DNA of 64,000 bases, taken from contig JASJOG010000071.1 in NCBI GenBank assembly GCA_030142905.1, positions 312,501-376,500 of the forward strand, in the 5' to 3' direction. Made by a program: the position numbers and the translations under genes. A model generated the notes under the pieces. It made no database searches and was not told where the DNA came from. It saw only the letters and a list, made by a program, of their open reading frames with translations. The DNA comes from Heliopora coerulea. Taxonomy: Eukaryota > Cnidaria > Anthozoa > Scleralcyonacea > Helioporidae. Positions 44,550 through 55,229 of this stretch are shown one piece after another (the first letter of the stretch is position 1; each line of letters begins with the position of its first letter).

Positions 44550-45170
44550 ATGGAGAAAAAAACAAAAAAAAAAGAAATAGATCCTTCGTTTGTGAAGTCG
44601 TTAGCACGTTTGCTTCATGATGAAAGGAAGAAAGGGGTGGAGAATAGGAATGTTGTTGACGGCGGTGATATTTTGAAGAAACGGTATGAATTGTTGTGCT
44701 CGTCTAGAAAAAGATACAAGAGATTGAAAGTTCAACCACTTGCTGTGAATTATCAGTGGCAAATGGATTTGGCTGATATGAAGTATTTGGAAAGATACAA
44801 CAGTGTTGTGAGATATCTTTTGGTGGTCATCGATGTTTACAGTCGTTATTTATGGGTGAAAAGTTGAAAAATAAAACATCTGAACTTGTTCATAAGAAGT
44901 TTGTTGAAATTTTAGATGATGAGAAGAAATTAGCAAATGTTGTGTTCCTCCTGAAAATTTGCAGTGTGATGGGGGAAGGGGGGGGGAGGGAGAGTTTGCA
45001 TTTTTGTTGTTTGAGATAATGTTGACATTGTGGAAATTAATGTTCTTGTCTTTTGATCAAAGTATAAAGGTGTTCCGACATTTCTGATGATTGTGCAGAT
45101 GAGAGGTTGGCAATGGTGACAAAGACGTAATTTCAAGGTGATTGTGACAAGGTCTTTTAGATAAGCAGAT
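44550..45170 (+). pseudogene. Polinton-type (rve) integrase, broken
   Basis: ORF 44,550-44,867: Lys-rich start, N-terminal helical part (KSLARLLHDERK), then YQWQMDLADMKYLERYNSVV and LLVVIDVYSRYLWVKS, the first catalytic Asp and the IDVYSR block of retroviral-type integrases. After a stop the frame continues KNKTSELVHKKFVEIL and, in another frame, ENLQCDGG with the second Asp. The DDE Glu region is lost by about 45,170. The enzyme would insert the element; this copy cannot. Confidence 0.75.
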
Positions 45171-45236
45171 GAATATTTGCATATTGTTCCTTGAAATATG
45201 TTATTGAATACGTTTGCTTCTAAGAAGATGAATTTG

Positions 45237-45408
45237 ATTAATTTTGAGACACGTTCTCTGACTAAAATTTATTAAATATACGAGCTTTCGACTACCTAAC
45301 TGTAGTCTTCGAACTGTAGTCACTCTTGCCTGTCGAAGACTACAGTTACGTAGTCGAAAGCTCGTATATTTAATAAATTTTAGTCAGAGAACGTGTCTCA
45401 AAATTAAT
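45237..45408. repeat. Fold-back element, 172 bp (76-bp arms)
   Basis: ATTAATTTTGAGACACGTTC... at 45,237-45,312 is the reverse complement of 45,333-45,408 with about one mismatch; 20-bp loop. A MITE-like insertion that may have helped kill the integrase gene. Confidence 0.88.
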
Positions 45409-45730
45409 TATGTCTCAACCTGGCTGCGCAATCTCCATATTTTTAAGATGAATTTGGTTTGTTGATTGTTAAGGACTGTAAGGAGAGGACATGCATTTAG
45501 AGTTTCCATTGAAAATGCTGAAAAGAATTGAGGAAAGGTTGCTTTATGTGGTTTGAAGAAATTGTCATTCGGGATGATAATTTTTACGAGGGATTTTCGC
45601 GTGTCAAAACTGCTCGGTTAATAAAATGTGTGTTGGTTTTAGCATACGATTTGTCTTGAGGAATTCTGTGATTAGAAAAGGATAAAAACGTTGAGTGAAC
45701 GAGGTTGGATTGCATATTTTGTCCATCAAT

Positions 45731-46083
45731 ATGGCTTGTCCCAGAAAGAATATTGATTGTGAACATCACAAGTTGTTTAGTAACATTCTATCTATGGGAG
45801 TATACAATGTCAAGAATCATTTTTACAAGTTTGCATCAATTATTTTGGATCTTTAAATTACAGATGATCGGCGTTATGGCATGGAAGTGAAAAATGCAAA
45901 TGATTTGACTTGTTTTGTGTACATGACTAAGACAAATAGAATTCAACATTTGAATTATGTTGCTGGGAAGTATATATTTCTTCAAAGACCTGAAGGGCAA
46001 AGAAATCCGGTCTGGACAATTTTATTGACTTTTTCACCAATTCCTGAAACAAGAGCTTTTTATTTTTGGAACAGTTTCATTTG
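45731..46083 (+). pseudogene. Hypothetical protein, one frame change
   Basis: MACPRKNIDCEHHKLFSNIL... runs to 45,855, then continues in 45,881-46,083 (TNRIQHLNYVAGKYIFLQR). Probably one gene. Unknown. Confidence 0.35.
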
Positions 46084-46100
46084 ATGTTTGTTTATATCAT

Positions 46101-46466
46101 TTGATTGCTCATAAAGAGTGTGTTAATGAAGCATTTGGGTTGTGCTATTATATCAATATGCCCTTTCTTTTGAGAGTCACTGCTGAGCTATTCTTGTTTA
46201 CAAAGACATTAAAAGAAAGTTTGGCAAATGAATTTTTGTTTTTAATTAACGATTATATTAGGTGTCGAAATGACAGTCAATTTGCCAGAAAGTTTATTAA
46301 CAAATTATTCGGTCTTGAGTCTTTTGTTGATGTTCAGCAAGTATGTAAGTTTGAATATGAAATAGATGATCGTTTGATTGTTGAAAGTGCTCGTTTGACA
46401 AGAAAGACTGCGGTTGCTTTGAATAGGAAAGAAGCATGGAAATGTTTGACGATGCAATCTTTGTGA
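46101..46466 (+). CDS. Hypothetical protein of the 12.6-kb element
   Basis: 121 codons, intact: YYINMPFLLRVTAELFLFTK, then charged LTRKTAVALNRKEAWK. It may be joined to the gene before it. Unrecognised. Confidence 0.4.
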   Translation: MIAHKECVNEAFGLCYYINMPFLLRVTAELFLFTKTLKESLANEFLFLINDYIRCRNDSQFARKFINKLFGLESFVDVQQVCKFEYEIDDRLIVESARLTRKTAVALNRKEAWKCLTMQSL

Positions 46467-46496
46467 CAGATTGAATATTCGACTTCTTATCAACCA

Positions 46497-47431
46497 TTGG
46501 TGGGGGTAATGAAGATGGACAATGCGGCGAACACGCAGAGTGTGGATATGGAAGAAATTCAATCGAGAGAAATTGCACATCAGTGTGTGAATCAAACTCG
46601 CATTCTGCCCTCTCAATTTTGCAATCAGGCTGTTCCTCTGCCTCTGGTCAATCCTGTGATTCCAACCATTAATGAGAAGTCATGAACTGGTCAAATGCAA
46701 ACATCGCAAGAATTCTGGATGGAAGAAGAAGTTTCGAAAACAGTTAACCCGTTCAAAGTTCATGTGATGGTTCAAGGACAGCAACGAAACAAAACAACTA
46801 CGTTATGCGATTGTGGGCGTTTGGAAAGTGTGAACATGGAATGGAAGCTGCGAGGATTGTTGATGGGAATGAAAAAGAAGAAAGTGAGATGGTGAACAAT
46901 TATAACAAGATTAAGAAGTCAAAAAATGTGGCTTTGAAAAGGACTCTTGATGTGAGTTGTGAGAATGAGAAGATGAGACGAATTTTTGAAAGAATTCCTT
47001 TTGATAGTTTTTGTCGTCATAAAGACATGTGTGTCAAGACTATGAGAACTTTTATGTATGAACATCAATATTTGAATTATTTGACTGTTTACATGTACAA
47101 AATCGATTCGAGAGTCGTCAGAAATGAAATAGATGAAGTTATGTCGAAAAATAGGGGAAACGGCGACTTTATATGGGTGTTGGGGATAAGGAAACATTTG
47201 ATTATTGTTGCTCAAGAGTTATCTAGTAGTTTCGTTTATCGTTTGTTGATAAAATCGTCATGCATAAAAATTAGAATTGATGCTGCAGCCAGCATTAGTT
47301 TGCACCATATGAGAGTTAATAGGATGCCGATTTTTGCAAAATTTCCTAAAGCTGCTTTTGCAAAATTTTTGGAGGTTTGTTTTGTGTTTTGTGAAAATAA
47401 GGAGAGTTTGAAAATTTCAAAGGACATTTAA
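46497..47431 (+). pseudogene. Hypothetical protein, Lys-rich, one stop and one frameshift
   Basis: 46,497-46,685 (Gln/Pro-rich), 46,695-46,895 and 46,805-47,431 read as one gene with a TGA at about 46,683 and a frameshift near 46,850. The C-terminal 160 residues are open (RIFERIPFDSFCRHKDMC, YLNYLTVYMYKIDSRV). No known domain. Confidence 0.4.
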
Positions 47432-47806
47432 AGGTAGCGACTTGTCATAGTAACGATTGTGAATTATCGGCAGCATGAATGGATTTGTAAAAAGTAAGCA
47501 CTGAACATCAGTGTCGTGAGTGGATTTTTATTATTGTGTGAAGAACGTTAAACATTAGTATCATTGGTGGATTTGTATAATCTTGTGATTAACGTTGTAC
47601 TTATATGGTTCAATAAAATAGTTTACTTACTTTACCTTTGTGATTTTGTTCTTTTCTTTAATTTATTTGAATTTAAATGAAGAAAAAATAGTCCAATATC
47701 TTTGTTTTTGAATAAATGCAAAATGTTTTGTTCAATTTTTATAGTTTTTCATTGAATAAATTATTGAGTGCATTAAATATTGATTTTTAATCATTAAAAT
47801 GCATGA

Positions 47807-48675
47807 TTGTTAATGTTTTGCTATATATGTGACTTGAAAGAATGGAACTTCATATTGTCTTGGCGTGAGGATTGTTTGAATGACTTTGAGATCTTTCATG
47901 AAAACATGCTATTTCTCTTATTTTCAATCATCTGGATTAACATTTACAAACCAAAACTTGTGGAGTTTTTTAGACACGAATCATACAGATGGAAAATTGT
48001 TGAGGTTGCAGCAGTATGGATTGAACAATGGCAAATCTTTTACACATAATTTTTCAAGTGTTATTTCTGAATGAAGTCTTCTGAAAACGGACGAGTGGTC
48101 GATTATAACAGGCAATACTAATTGGAGGGATGGTGCTGCAGTTTATTTGACCGAAAATTTGAAAGTTGGTGGAACAGCTGCTGATTTGGTGGAAGATCAT
48201 ATGTTGGGACAACACTATTTCGATTATGCTCAGAGTAAGATCATCACTAGATTCAAAGTGACTGCAGATGCAAATTTGTTGAAGAAACATTATGAAAATC
48301 ATCGGTGGGAAGATTAATCCAAAAACGTATCTTGATTCATATTTTACAGTTTTTATAAAATTTTTGGCAAATGTTTCGAGTCCTTATACATTGTTCAGAA
48401 ATAAAAGTAGACTGACTGGTTTGACTTTTGGTGCATTGAGAAAGCAAGGTAACAATATTTCAACAGCAAAAAACGTTTGAAATTCTTGTGCAGAACCAAC
48501 GACTTATAATTTGAATTTTAAAGTTGAAAAGGATGTTGACTTGTTTGTTGATGCAAAAGTCAATTTCATGCATTGTGCAAATGTGGATGGAATTGACGTC
48601 AGTGGAAGACCTTATGTGTTGGTGGCTTTTCCTTATTTTACTATGAACTTCAAAGTTGATTATATAGATTTTTGA
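47807..48675 (+). pseudogene. Candidate structural (capsid-like) protein, decayed
   Basis: Frames 47,880-48,074, about 48,070-48,315 and 48,292-48,675 give about 260 residues. They are rich in Asn, Asp and aromatic residues with alternating hydrophobics (WSIITGNTNWRDGAAVYL, FTMNFKVDYIDF), suggesting beta structure. It is the last gene of the plus-strand row. A capsid role is a guess from composition and position only. Confidence 0.3.
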
Positions 48676-48839
48676 GAGAGGAAAAAGAACCGTAACTGTT
48701 ATTTGGAATTATGCTTGACAACGAACTTTTAGTTTCTTCTAAAAAAGTGCTCTGCTTTTGTTATTTTTCATTCTTGGCACTTGAACGTCGGATTTTTTTC
48801 ACTAGATAATTCAGTGATTGTGGTTTTCATTTTACTGGT

Positions 48840-51480
48840 TTATTTTGCTGAAACAACATCCGTAAGTGAGAATGTCATCATGCTTGCAACTTGAATATCT
48901 GATTTTTTCTTAAAGTGTTCATGTTTTGCATGTCGACAGATGTGGTACGCTTTAACAAGAACATGCATGTGACCATTTTCTTGAATTTGTTTTTGAATTT
49001 CTTGAAGTTCTTTTTCCCTATCCCTCGTTTTCACCAAAGTATTCAGCGGTCTTGATTTCCTTGTATTGTTACGATTTTTAGGTGAAATTTTCTTGCCTGT
49101 TATTTCCATTTGCACTAAGGAGGAATTTGAAGTTTCTTTGACTTTAGTGTACTACTTTTCTAATTTCTCGTTTGTACTACTTGTATGTCTGGTTTCTTTT
49201 TGAGGTCGTATGGTTTCATTCACTAATTCTTTTCATTTTCTTCAAGTTGTTCGGGGAGTGGGAAGTTGGTCGTTTTGATTTGAATGACTTTATCTTCGAT
49301 GTTTGTTTCTTGGTCGATTATTTTTGTTCGTGATGCATCTTGGAAATGATACATGGATTGTACTGAGTTTGGTTGTAAATATCATTGGCGTATGTTTCTG
49401 GTATTTGACAGTTAACCTTTCCAGTCTCTGTTACCTGATTTTGCTCATTTCTGCTGACATCGATCATGAATATTTGTTCTACAACTTTTGACATGCAGGT
49501 ATTCGTTTTGTCGGATCATTCATTGTTTCCTGTGTGACTTCCTTCAGATGCTTTAAGTGCTTCATTGCTTTCCTTTGGTTCTTTAACTGCTTCGTTACTT
49601 TTCTTGGCTTTGTCTCGATTTATCGAGTTAGATGACTAACAGTTTTGTTCTTCTTTCTTGATTTCATCCAGGACTGGGATGGGTTGTGGCAGGACTTGAA
49701 TATTTTCGATGTTTTGTCATTGAACGTTTCGTCGTTTGCTTTCTTTAACTCGCTTGTTTGGAAGTAGGCTTTATAAAGAAGATTTGGCATTTCTGAAAAA
49801 AAAAAAACTTGTTGATTTCAACTTTACTTTTCATTGTGAAAGCATTCAGCGTCTTTGGCCGTTTGGCACTGTAATGCCACTGTCGTGGAAAGTCCAATTT
49901 ATTTGGTCTTCTTTTTTGGTCGATGTTTGGTTTTGCAATCAATTTTTTCAACGTTTCTATTGATATCCAATTATGCTGATGCGTATGCTGCAGGTTAAGT
50001 TCGCAGATAGAACTATTAAATGACAAATCGTTGTGGAAAACCTTTTTCTTACTTTCAATCTCATATGTACATGTGCCTAATATTTGTCCGTGTCATGAGG
50101 TTTAATTTCATTTGAGATTAGGTCATCTTCTTTGTCTTCGCCCTTTTTATGGTGATACGTTATGTTCGATTGCTTTGCTTGAGAAATTTACGGATTGTTT
50201 GTTTTCGGCAGAAGAGTCTAAATTGTTCTTTAGGTGCTTGTTTGTTTGAGATTGGAATATTTCATCTGCAGGTTTTTTGATGTCCTTTTTCCTGAGTCAT
50301 TAAGATTTTGAGTCATGGTGTCGTCAATCCAACAACTGGAGCTATTTATCATATACCTGTTGTAACTGTTTTGGTTTGTGTGTGAAATTTTGAATTTTGC
50401 ATGGTGTTTCTTGCATTTTCCTGAATTGTTCTGGTTTTTGGCCATGATGAGATCATTCTTTTTGAATTGTATTCATTGTTTAATTTGGCTATGTTTGGTC
50501 TTGTCGACATTGAAATCTTTTTTCATTAAGAAAAATGAATAAAAGTTCTGTTTACAAATTTATTCTTTAAACATTTGTTTGTTTGAGGTTTTCCAAGCGA
50601 GTTACTCCACCAACATTCGACTCTTAATTAATGAAACATAGTTTCTCATGTTTGTCGTTGTTTGAAAAGGTATGCTTTTGTTTATTCAACTGCTCCATAT
50701 TTTCTCGAGCGTCAGTTGAGTGTTCTTTATGTTCTTTTTCAAATTCAAAACAATTCGTGCATCGGCTTGTTTAGAATTTCATTTTGTCGTTTGCTTGAGA
50801 ACTTTCTATTATGAATAAATGGTCTCCTGGTTGGATTAAAGTTCACTTCAGAACCCCTTTGGATAAGATATTCAGGTTCTTATTTGTCATTTTCGAGTTT
50901 TTTTCCTGTTCTTTTATCTGTTGTTGTAGAATTGCTTGATAACACCATTATCTGGTAAGATTTAAATTTCTGCAATGTCATCAATTTTTGAAGTTCTTTC
51001 ACTACTTTCACTCTGATGCAATCAATACTAGTATGGTAAATAGCTGTTAAGTTATCTTCAAGTTACATTTGCTTTGTTAAATGGGCATTTCCTTCCATTT
51101 GTGGGGAATTCTTTGTAATGCTTTTTTGCCAATCTTTTACGTCAGTACATCCTAACCTGATAATTTCATTTATGATGTAGCGAACTTTTCACCTTTTTGT
51201 AATCTTCATATAAATTTTCGAGATATTGTTTTTGTAAAAATGATGATTGAAAACGCTGATGTAATAATGTAAATTCTTAATCGGCATTTGTCACAGTGAT
51301 ATTCTGACTCATCTGAAGTGAGCACTCAGTGATGTACTTAGAATGTGAACCTTCTTGTCAATAGTTAAATTCAGAACCATGTTGGATTAGTTGTTCTTTT
51401 TCTATCCATATGCGTGGAATTATTTGCGATCAACAGTCACCTTTGAAATGACGTTTGAGTTGTTGAATTGATTCTGAGTC
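48840..51480 (-). pseudogene. Low-complexity Lys/Asn/Glu-rich gene, decayed
   Basis: The minus strand carries a long A-rich reading region with ORFs 48,840-49,115 (KTRDREKELQEIQKQIQE), 49,745-50,026 and 50,230-50,445 and stretches such as SNEAVKEPKESNEALKASE. Frames are broken but the composition is coding-like and differs from the plus strand. It may be a disordered or coiled-coil protein of the element, converging on the plus-strand row. Confidence 0.35.
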
Positions 51481-51648
51481 TTTCTATGAGATTGTGTATA
51501 AAAATATAATTTTAGAACACTATCGACCTAGCGATTCTAGAATTTATATGGAACAGGAATTGTTGTAATTTTAAGAAAAATTATAGAAAAAAAAATTGTG
51601 TTGAAAGTGTGTGATAGATAATTGATAAATTGTTATTTCTTTTGCAGT

Positions 51649-51821
51649 TTAAAAAAATGATAAGCAAAAGATGTTCAAGAAGAGGAAAAAGAAGAATAAT
51701 ATTTGTAATTCCTTCAAAAAAAAAATTAGGAGAAAAAGAAGGAATCAAAAAGGGCAAAGGTTCTTTAGTAAAATTGGAGGTTTTTTTGAAAAATATTTTG
51801 ATGTGTCAAAAATTGATTTAA
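51649..51821 (+). CDS. Small basic protein near the right TIR
   Basis: From the ATG at 51,657: MISKRCSRRGKRRIIF, KKKLGEKEGIKKGKG. A highly basic N-terminal half and a hydrophobic end suggest a DNA-binding or membrane-active peptide, like small core proteins of virus-like elements. That is inference only. Confidence 0.4.
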
Positions 51822-51903
51822 TTTATTATTAAATTAAAAAAAAATAAATGTGTTGTTTTTTTCTTGGTTTAGTTGTTTAAAAATGTGGAGAAGATGAAGA
51901 AGA

Positions 51904-52011
51904 ATGTTTGTTCCATTGAGAAAAATTAGAAGAAAACGAAATCAAAAAGGAAAAGGACTTGGAGCTCTTGCTACTCAAATTTTGCCATTAGCTCTTCAAC
52001 TCTTTAATTGA
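51904..52011 (+). CDS. 35-aa basic/hydrophobic peptide
   Basis: MFVPLRKIRRKRNQKGKG followed by a hydrophobic LGALATQILPLALQLF helix. Same basic-then-GKG-then-hydrophobic plan as the ORF just upstream. Could be a minor virion or membrane-lytic peptide. Confidence 0.4.
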   Translation: MFVPLRKIRRKRNQKGKGLGALATQILPLALQLFN

Positions 52012-52313
52012 CGATTGTATTTTGTAAAATGAATAAATTTTATTGAATATTTTATTGAATAATTTATTTCTTCTCGAACAACAACACAGTATAATTGACA
52101 AACATGCTTAATCCCGCCACTCACTCCCTTTATCAATTTCATTAAAAAACGAGATTGACAGCTCTCATCAACAAAACAGGCAGTTTGAATATGTAATTGT
52201 ATTGCAATTCAAATTGCCATCGCAACCGACATAACAAGTGCAAACAAAACCACTTCAATGGTTGGGAATTGACGGAAAATGCTTCGCCTCACTGAACGTA
52301 AAAAGTAACTTAT

Positions 52314-52544
52314 TCATTTTGTCAAACTCCAAACAACCCGAAACTTTTGTAACGTTCTACCCAATGTAACGTGTTCGTTTTCAACCTCCAGAATGCCATC
52401 CAACTCGGTCTTCTGACACGTTGTTTTTCCAAGTTGAACAACTGTCCCAATTCTTCTGCACATCCTGTACATTCGAACAACCAATTGATCCAAATCTTCT
52501 GAAAATGAGTCATTCACTTGTACAAAGTCAAATCCGATATGCAA
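52314..52544 (-). CDS. TIR-borne ORF, right copy (76 aa)
   Basis: MHIGFDFVQVNDSFSEDL, RMCRRIGTVVQLGKTT, DGILEVENEHVTLGRTL. It reads inwards and is kept as the longer of the two copies. Unknown function. Confidence 0.45.
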   Translation of the reverse strand: MHIGFDFVQVNDSFSEDLDQLVVRMYRMCRRIGTVVQLGKTTCQKTELDGILEVENEHVTLGRTLQKFRVVWSLTK

Positions 52545-52744
52545 TTTTTTTTATTCCTGTTCAATCGCTCCTTATACCAAAATAAGTAATGTTTGTGAGG
52601 TTTCCTTCTGCTCAGTGTCAAATAGTGACTACCACGTCTTACCACTTTTCTCTCTCAACAACAGACAAAGTCTTTGTCATGCTTGTAAGCAGCATACAAA
52701 AAATTGTTTCCATTTCTGTTGCGATTTTTCAATGCTTCTGAAAC

Positions 52745-52849
52745 TTAATCTTCTTCGAAATGATTTGTAATCAAAAATCTTGCAACTCTGTCCTTACTAA
52801 AACATCTGTATTTTTTCGACAAACGTTCTTCTTGTTCATTACTCATCAT
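52745..52849 (-). CDS. Small ORF inside the right TIR (34 aa)
   Basis: MMSNEQEERLSKKYRC...NHFEED; same length as its partner in the left TIR. Confidence 0.4.
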   Translation of the reverse strand: MMSNEQEERLSKKYRCFSKDRVARFLITNHFEED

Positions 52850-53129
52850 TTTTTATTTCTTTGTTTTCAGCAAATTATTCACATCCATCCATCTAGACAG
52901 CAAGATACTGACTTAAAAATATACAAATAGTTGAACAAGCAAAACACTAAAAAACATTTAAAGAGATGGGAAATTTGAAAGATGGAAATTTTGCAAACAC
53001 AACCCAACCCACCCCTCCACCTAGAGACTTTTATTCACCTCAATGTGACAAAATTTAATTTGACAAGAGTTAATGAGTTTTTAAATATTACTCCCCCCTT
53101 TGCATTTTCGCCATTCGCGCAATGTGATT

Positions 53130-53470
53130 GCTAATCATTTTGCATAATCTCTTTTTTACTTTTACTACTCCTTTGTTAGAATAAATGTATTTAGTAATTG
53201 ATTTATCATTAAGGAATGTGTTGCTTTTTATATCCATGCTTAAAACAAACGAATTCTTGAAGTATATAGCAGTTGACTCAACTGTTCCATCCTTATTAAT
53301 GTCTACTTCAAATCGAATTTACTAAGATCAGCATTTGGATACTTTTTAATGAAATTAGTCCGCATTTCTGCTCTTTTCTTTTTAGCATTTTCCATAGCCT
53401 TATCATAGTTTTTTCTGTAATAGTTTCTTAAAATTTGGTCCACATATAATATACTATATATTATACAATG
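53130..53470 (-). pseudogene. Unidentified minus-strand gene fragment
   Basis: Minus frames: YDKAMENAKKKRAEMRTNF, NADLSKFDL, then after a frameshift VDINKDGTVESTAIYF and TFLNDKSITKYIYSNK. The last block resembles the start of the ORF at 40.5 kb beyond the 12.6-kb insertion. Possibly one gene interrupted by it. Family not known. Confidence 0.4.
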
Positions 53471-53590
53471 ATAAAAATTGTGATGTTTATAGAAGGAATA
53501 GTAAAGAACTTATTCTCGTTCAGTCATTAGTCGTAATCCAGGATTCATATATTTATGTAAAAACATCATCTATATATTGGAATTACAACA

Positions 53591-54123
53591 ATGTTTTTTT
53601 CTGGTTATAATGACACAGTTGTACATGGTTCTACAACCGTAAAATTTGAGCCAGGATATTGGACTTTTTATTTAATTAAAAAGAAATTAGAGGCACTCAA
53701 TGGTAAGTTAACAATTAATGCTAAGGAATAAAATAATACTTGTACTGTAACAACTGATGCCAATCTACAGTTAAAAAGATTTTGTGAACTTCTCGGTTTT
53801 GACAATAACACAACAATCCATTCCAGGGCTTTGAAAACCGGTAAAACTATTGATATTAATAGAGATTTAAGATATATTCATATTAACTGTGATTCAGTTG
53901 ATCGTACATGTAATATAGATAATAATGGAAAACGAAGTGCAACATTTTTAACTCTTTCAATTACAATGAAAGAATCATTAAAAGGATCTGTTTGTCATTA
54001 TGTTGATATTGAAAGTAAATACAAATAAACAAAGGTGTTTATAAGAAATTAAACTTTAATGTGCTTGGAAATAATAACAAAACTCAATTTGGATCAATAT
54101 TATTGGAACTTTATATAATGTAA
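53591..54123 (+). pseudogene. Possible minor capsid (penton-like) protein
   Basis: MFFSGYNDTVVHGSTTVKF, PGYWTFYLIKKKLEALN, a stop near 53,729, then FCELLGFDNNTTI, INRDLRYIHINCDSVDRT, FLTLSITMKESLKGSV, and after a frameshift at about 54,027 a FGSILLELYI end. It is beta-rich, about 175 residues. It resembles a protein I recall next to chromointegrases in cnidarian Polinton-like copies; the minor-capsid role is inferred from size, fold feel and position. At least two breaks. Confidence 0.4.
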
Positions 54124-54149
54124 AATATATATAAATATTGAATTAGAAC

Positions 54150-55219
54150 AAGGGTATGAGATATTTATTACAATCCTAAAACTGGTTACCAATCAGCTGA
54201 AAGATTATGTCAAAAAGCATTAGATGAGGGTATCCCTGTTACAAGAAACATAAGTTAAATCATGGTTGAAATCACAAAACACTTATACCAGATACAAGCC
54301 AATTGTTAGAAAACATAAATTTAGACAAACCAAAGTAAACTATCTTTGTGAGAAGATACAGATGGATCTTGTAGATATGGCTTCATATAAAAACCATAAT
54401 AAAGGCTATCATTGGATACTAACAGCTATCGAAATTCTTATTAAGTATTCATTTGCTATACCAGTTTATAGAAAAGATACTAATAACATGACAAAAGCAG
54501 TCACAGAATTATTGAGACAGTTTAAAGAGAGATTTGGTGATTATCCTAAATTAGCACAATTTGATGATGGAAAAGAATTCTACAATGTTGGTGTTAAAAC
54601 TCAACTAGATAAACATAATATAAAATATTTCTCTACTAATAGTGACAAAAAGGCAGCTGATGTGGAAAGATTCAATAGGACAATTAAAACTACTATGTGG
54701 AAGTACTTTTACAGTAAAGGAACACATAATTGGATTAACGTCTTAGATCAGTTAGTATATAACTACAATAAAACCAAATATACTACTATCTTAATGAAAC
54801 CAAAAGATGTAAATAAAGATGACGAGGACGAAGTTTGGACAACACTATATGGTCATTTATATGGAGACTTACCATTAGTTAAATTTAAAATTGGTAATAC
54901 AGTTAGGATATCCAAGTATAAAAGCATTTTCACAAAAGGTTATCATCCAAATTTTACAGAACTTTTTAAAATCACTAAGATTATTCACGATGACCCAACT
55001 GTTCATGAAATAGAGGATCTAGAAGGTGAACCATTTATTGGGAATTTCTATGAAGAGGAGTTGTCAAGTGTTGATAAAAAGGACAATGTCTATAAAGTTG
55101 AAAAAATACTAAAAAGAAAAAAAGTAAAAGGTAAAAAAATTATTCTTGTTAAATGGTTAGTTTATTATAGTAAACATAATAGTTGGATTCCTGAAAGTGA
55201 TACACAAAATATAGAGTAA
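54150..55219 (+). pseudogene. Chromodomain integrase (rve), copy 2
   Basis: N-terminal part in another frame (YYNPKTGYQSAERLCQKAL, 54,160-54,255). From 54,266 it is open to 55,219 (317 aa). Catalytic triad: MDLVDMASYK (first Asp), AQFDDGKEFYN (second) and AADVERFNRTIK (Glu). An SH3-like barrel (FKIGNTVRISKYK, GYHPNFTE) follows, then a C-terminal chromodomain (VYKVEKILKRKKV, LVKWLVYYSKHNSWIP) that would bind histone tails and guide insertion. Core residues are intact. Only the first codons are broken. Confidence 0.88.
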
Positions 55220-55229
55220 AATATACAAA

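Larger units (their letters stand above)
40555..53128. mobile_element. 12.57-kb Maverick/Polinton-type element with about 1.07-kb terminal inverted repeats
   Basis: Ends are ATCACATTGCG at 40,555 and its complement at 53,128, followed by GGCGAAAATGCAAAG.GGGAG on both. Inverted similarity continues to 41,621 and from 52,056. Inside are a retroviral-type integrase (44.55 kb), a row of plus-strand ORFs to 48.7 kb, a minus-strand low-complexity gene (48.8-51.5 kb) and two small basic ORFs by the right repeat. Long TIRs and an rve integrase are Polinton traits. I did not recognise a B-family polymerase, packaging ATPase or capsid protein, and the element is shorter than the usual 15-20 kb. Almost all genes carry frameshifts or stops. 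No clean 6-bp target duplication: TGACCT left, TGCTAA right. Confidence 0.78.
52056..53128 (-). repeat. Right terminal inverted repeat (about 1,073 bp)
   Basis: Reverse complement of 40,555-41,621; outer end CGCAATGTGAT at 53,128. Confidence 0.9.

Noticed and set aside
52322..52513. Second overlapping minus-strand frame in the right TIR
   Set aside because: The frame matching the left TIR ORF is 52,314-52,544; this one is its shifted shadow.
40549..53134. 6-bp target-site duplication of the 12.6-kb element
   Set aside because: TGACCT on the left and TGCTAA on the right do not match.
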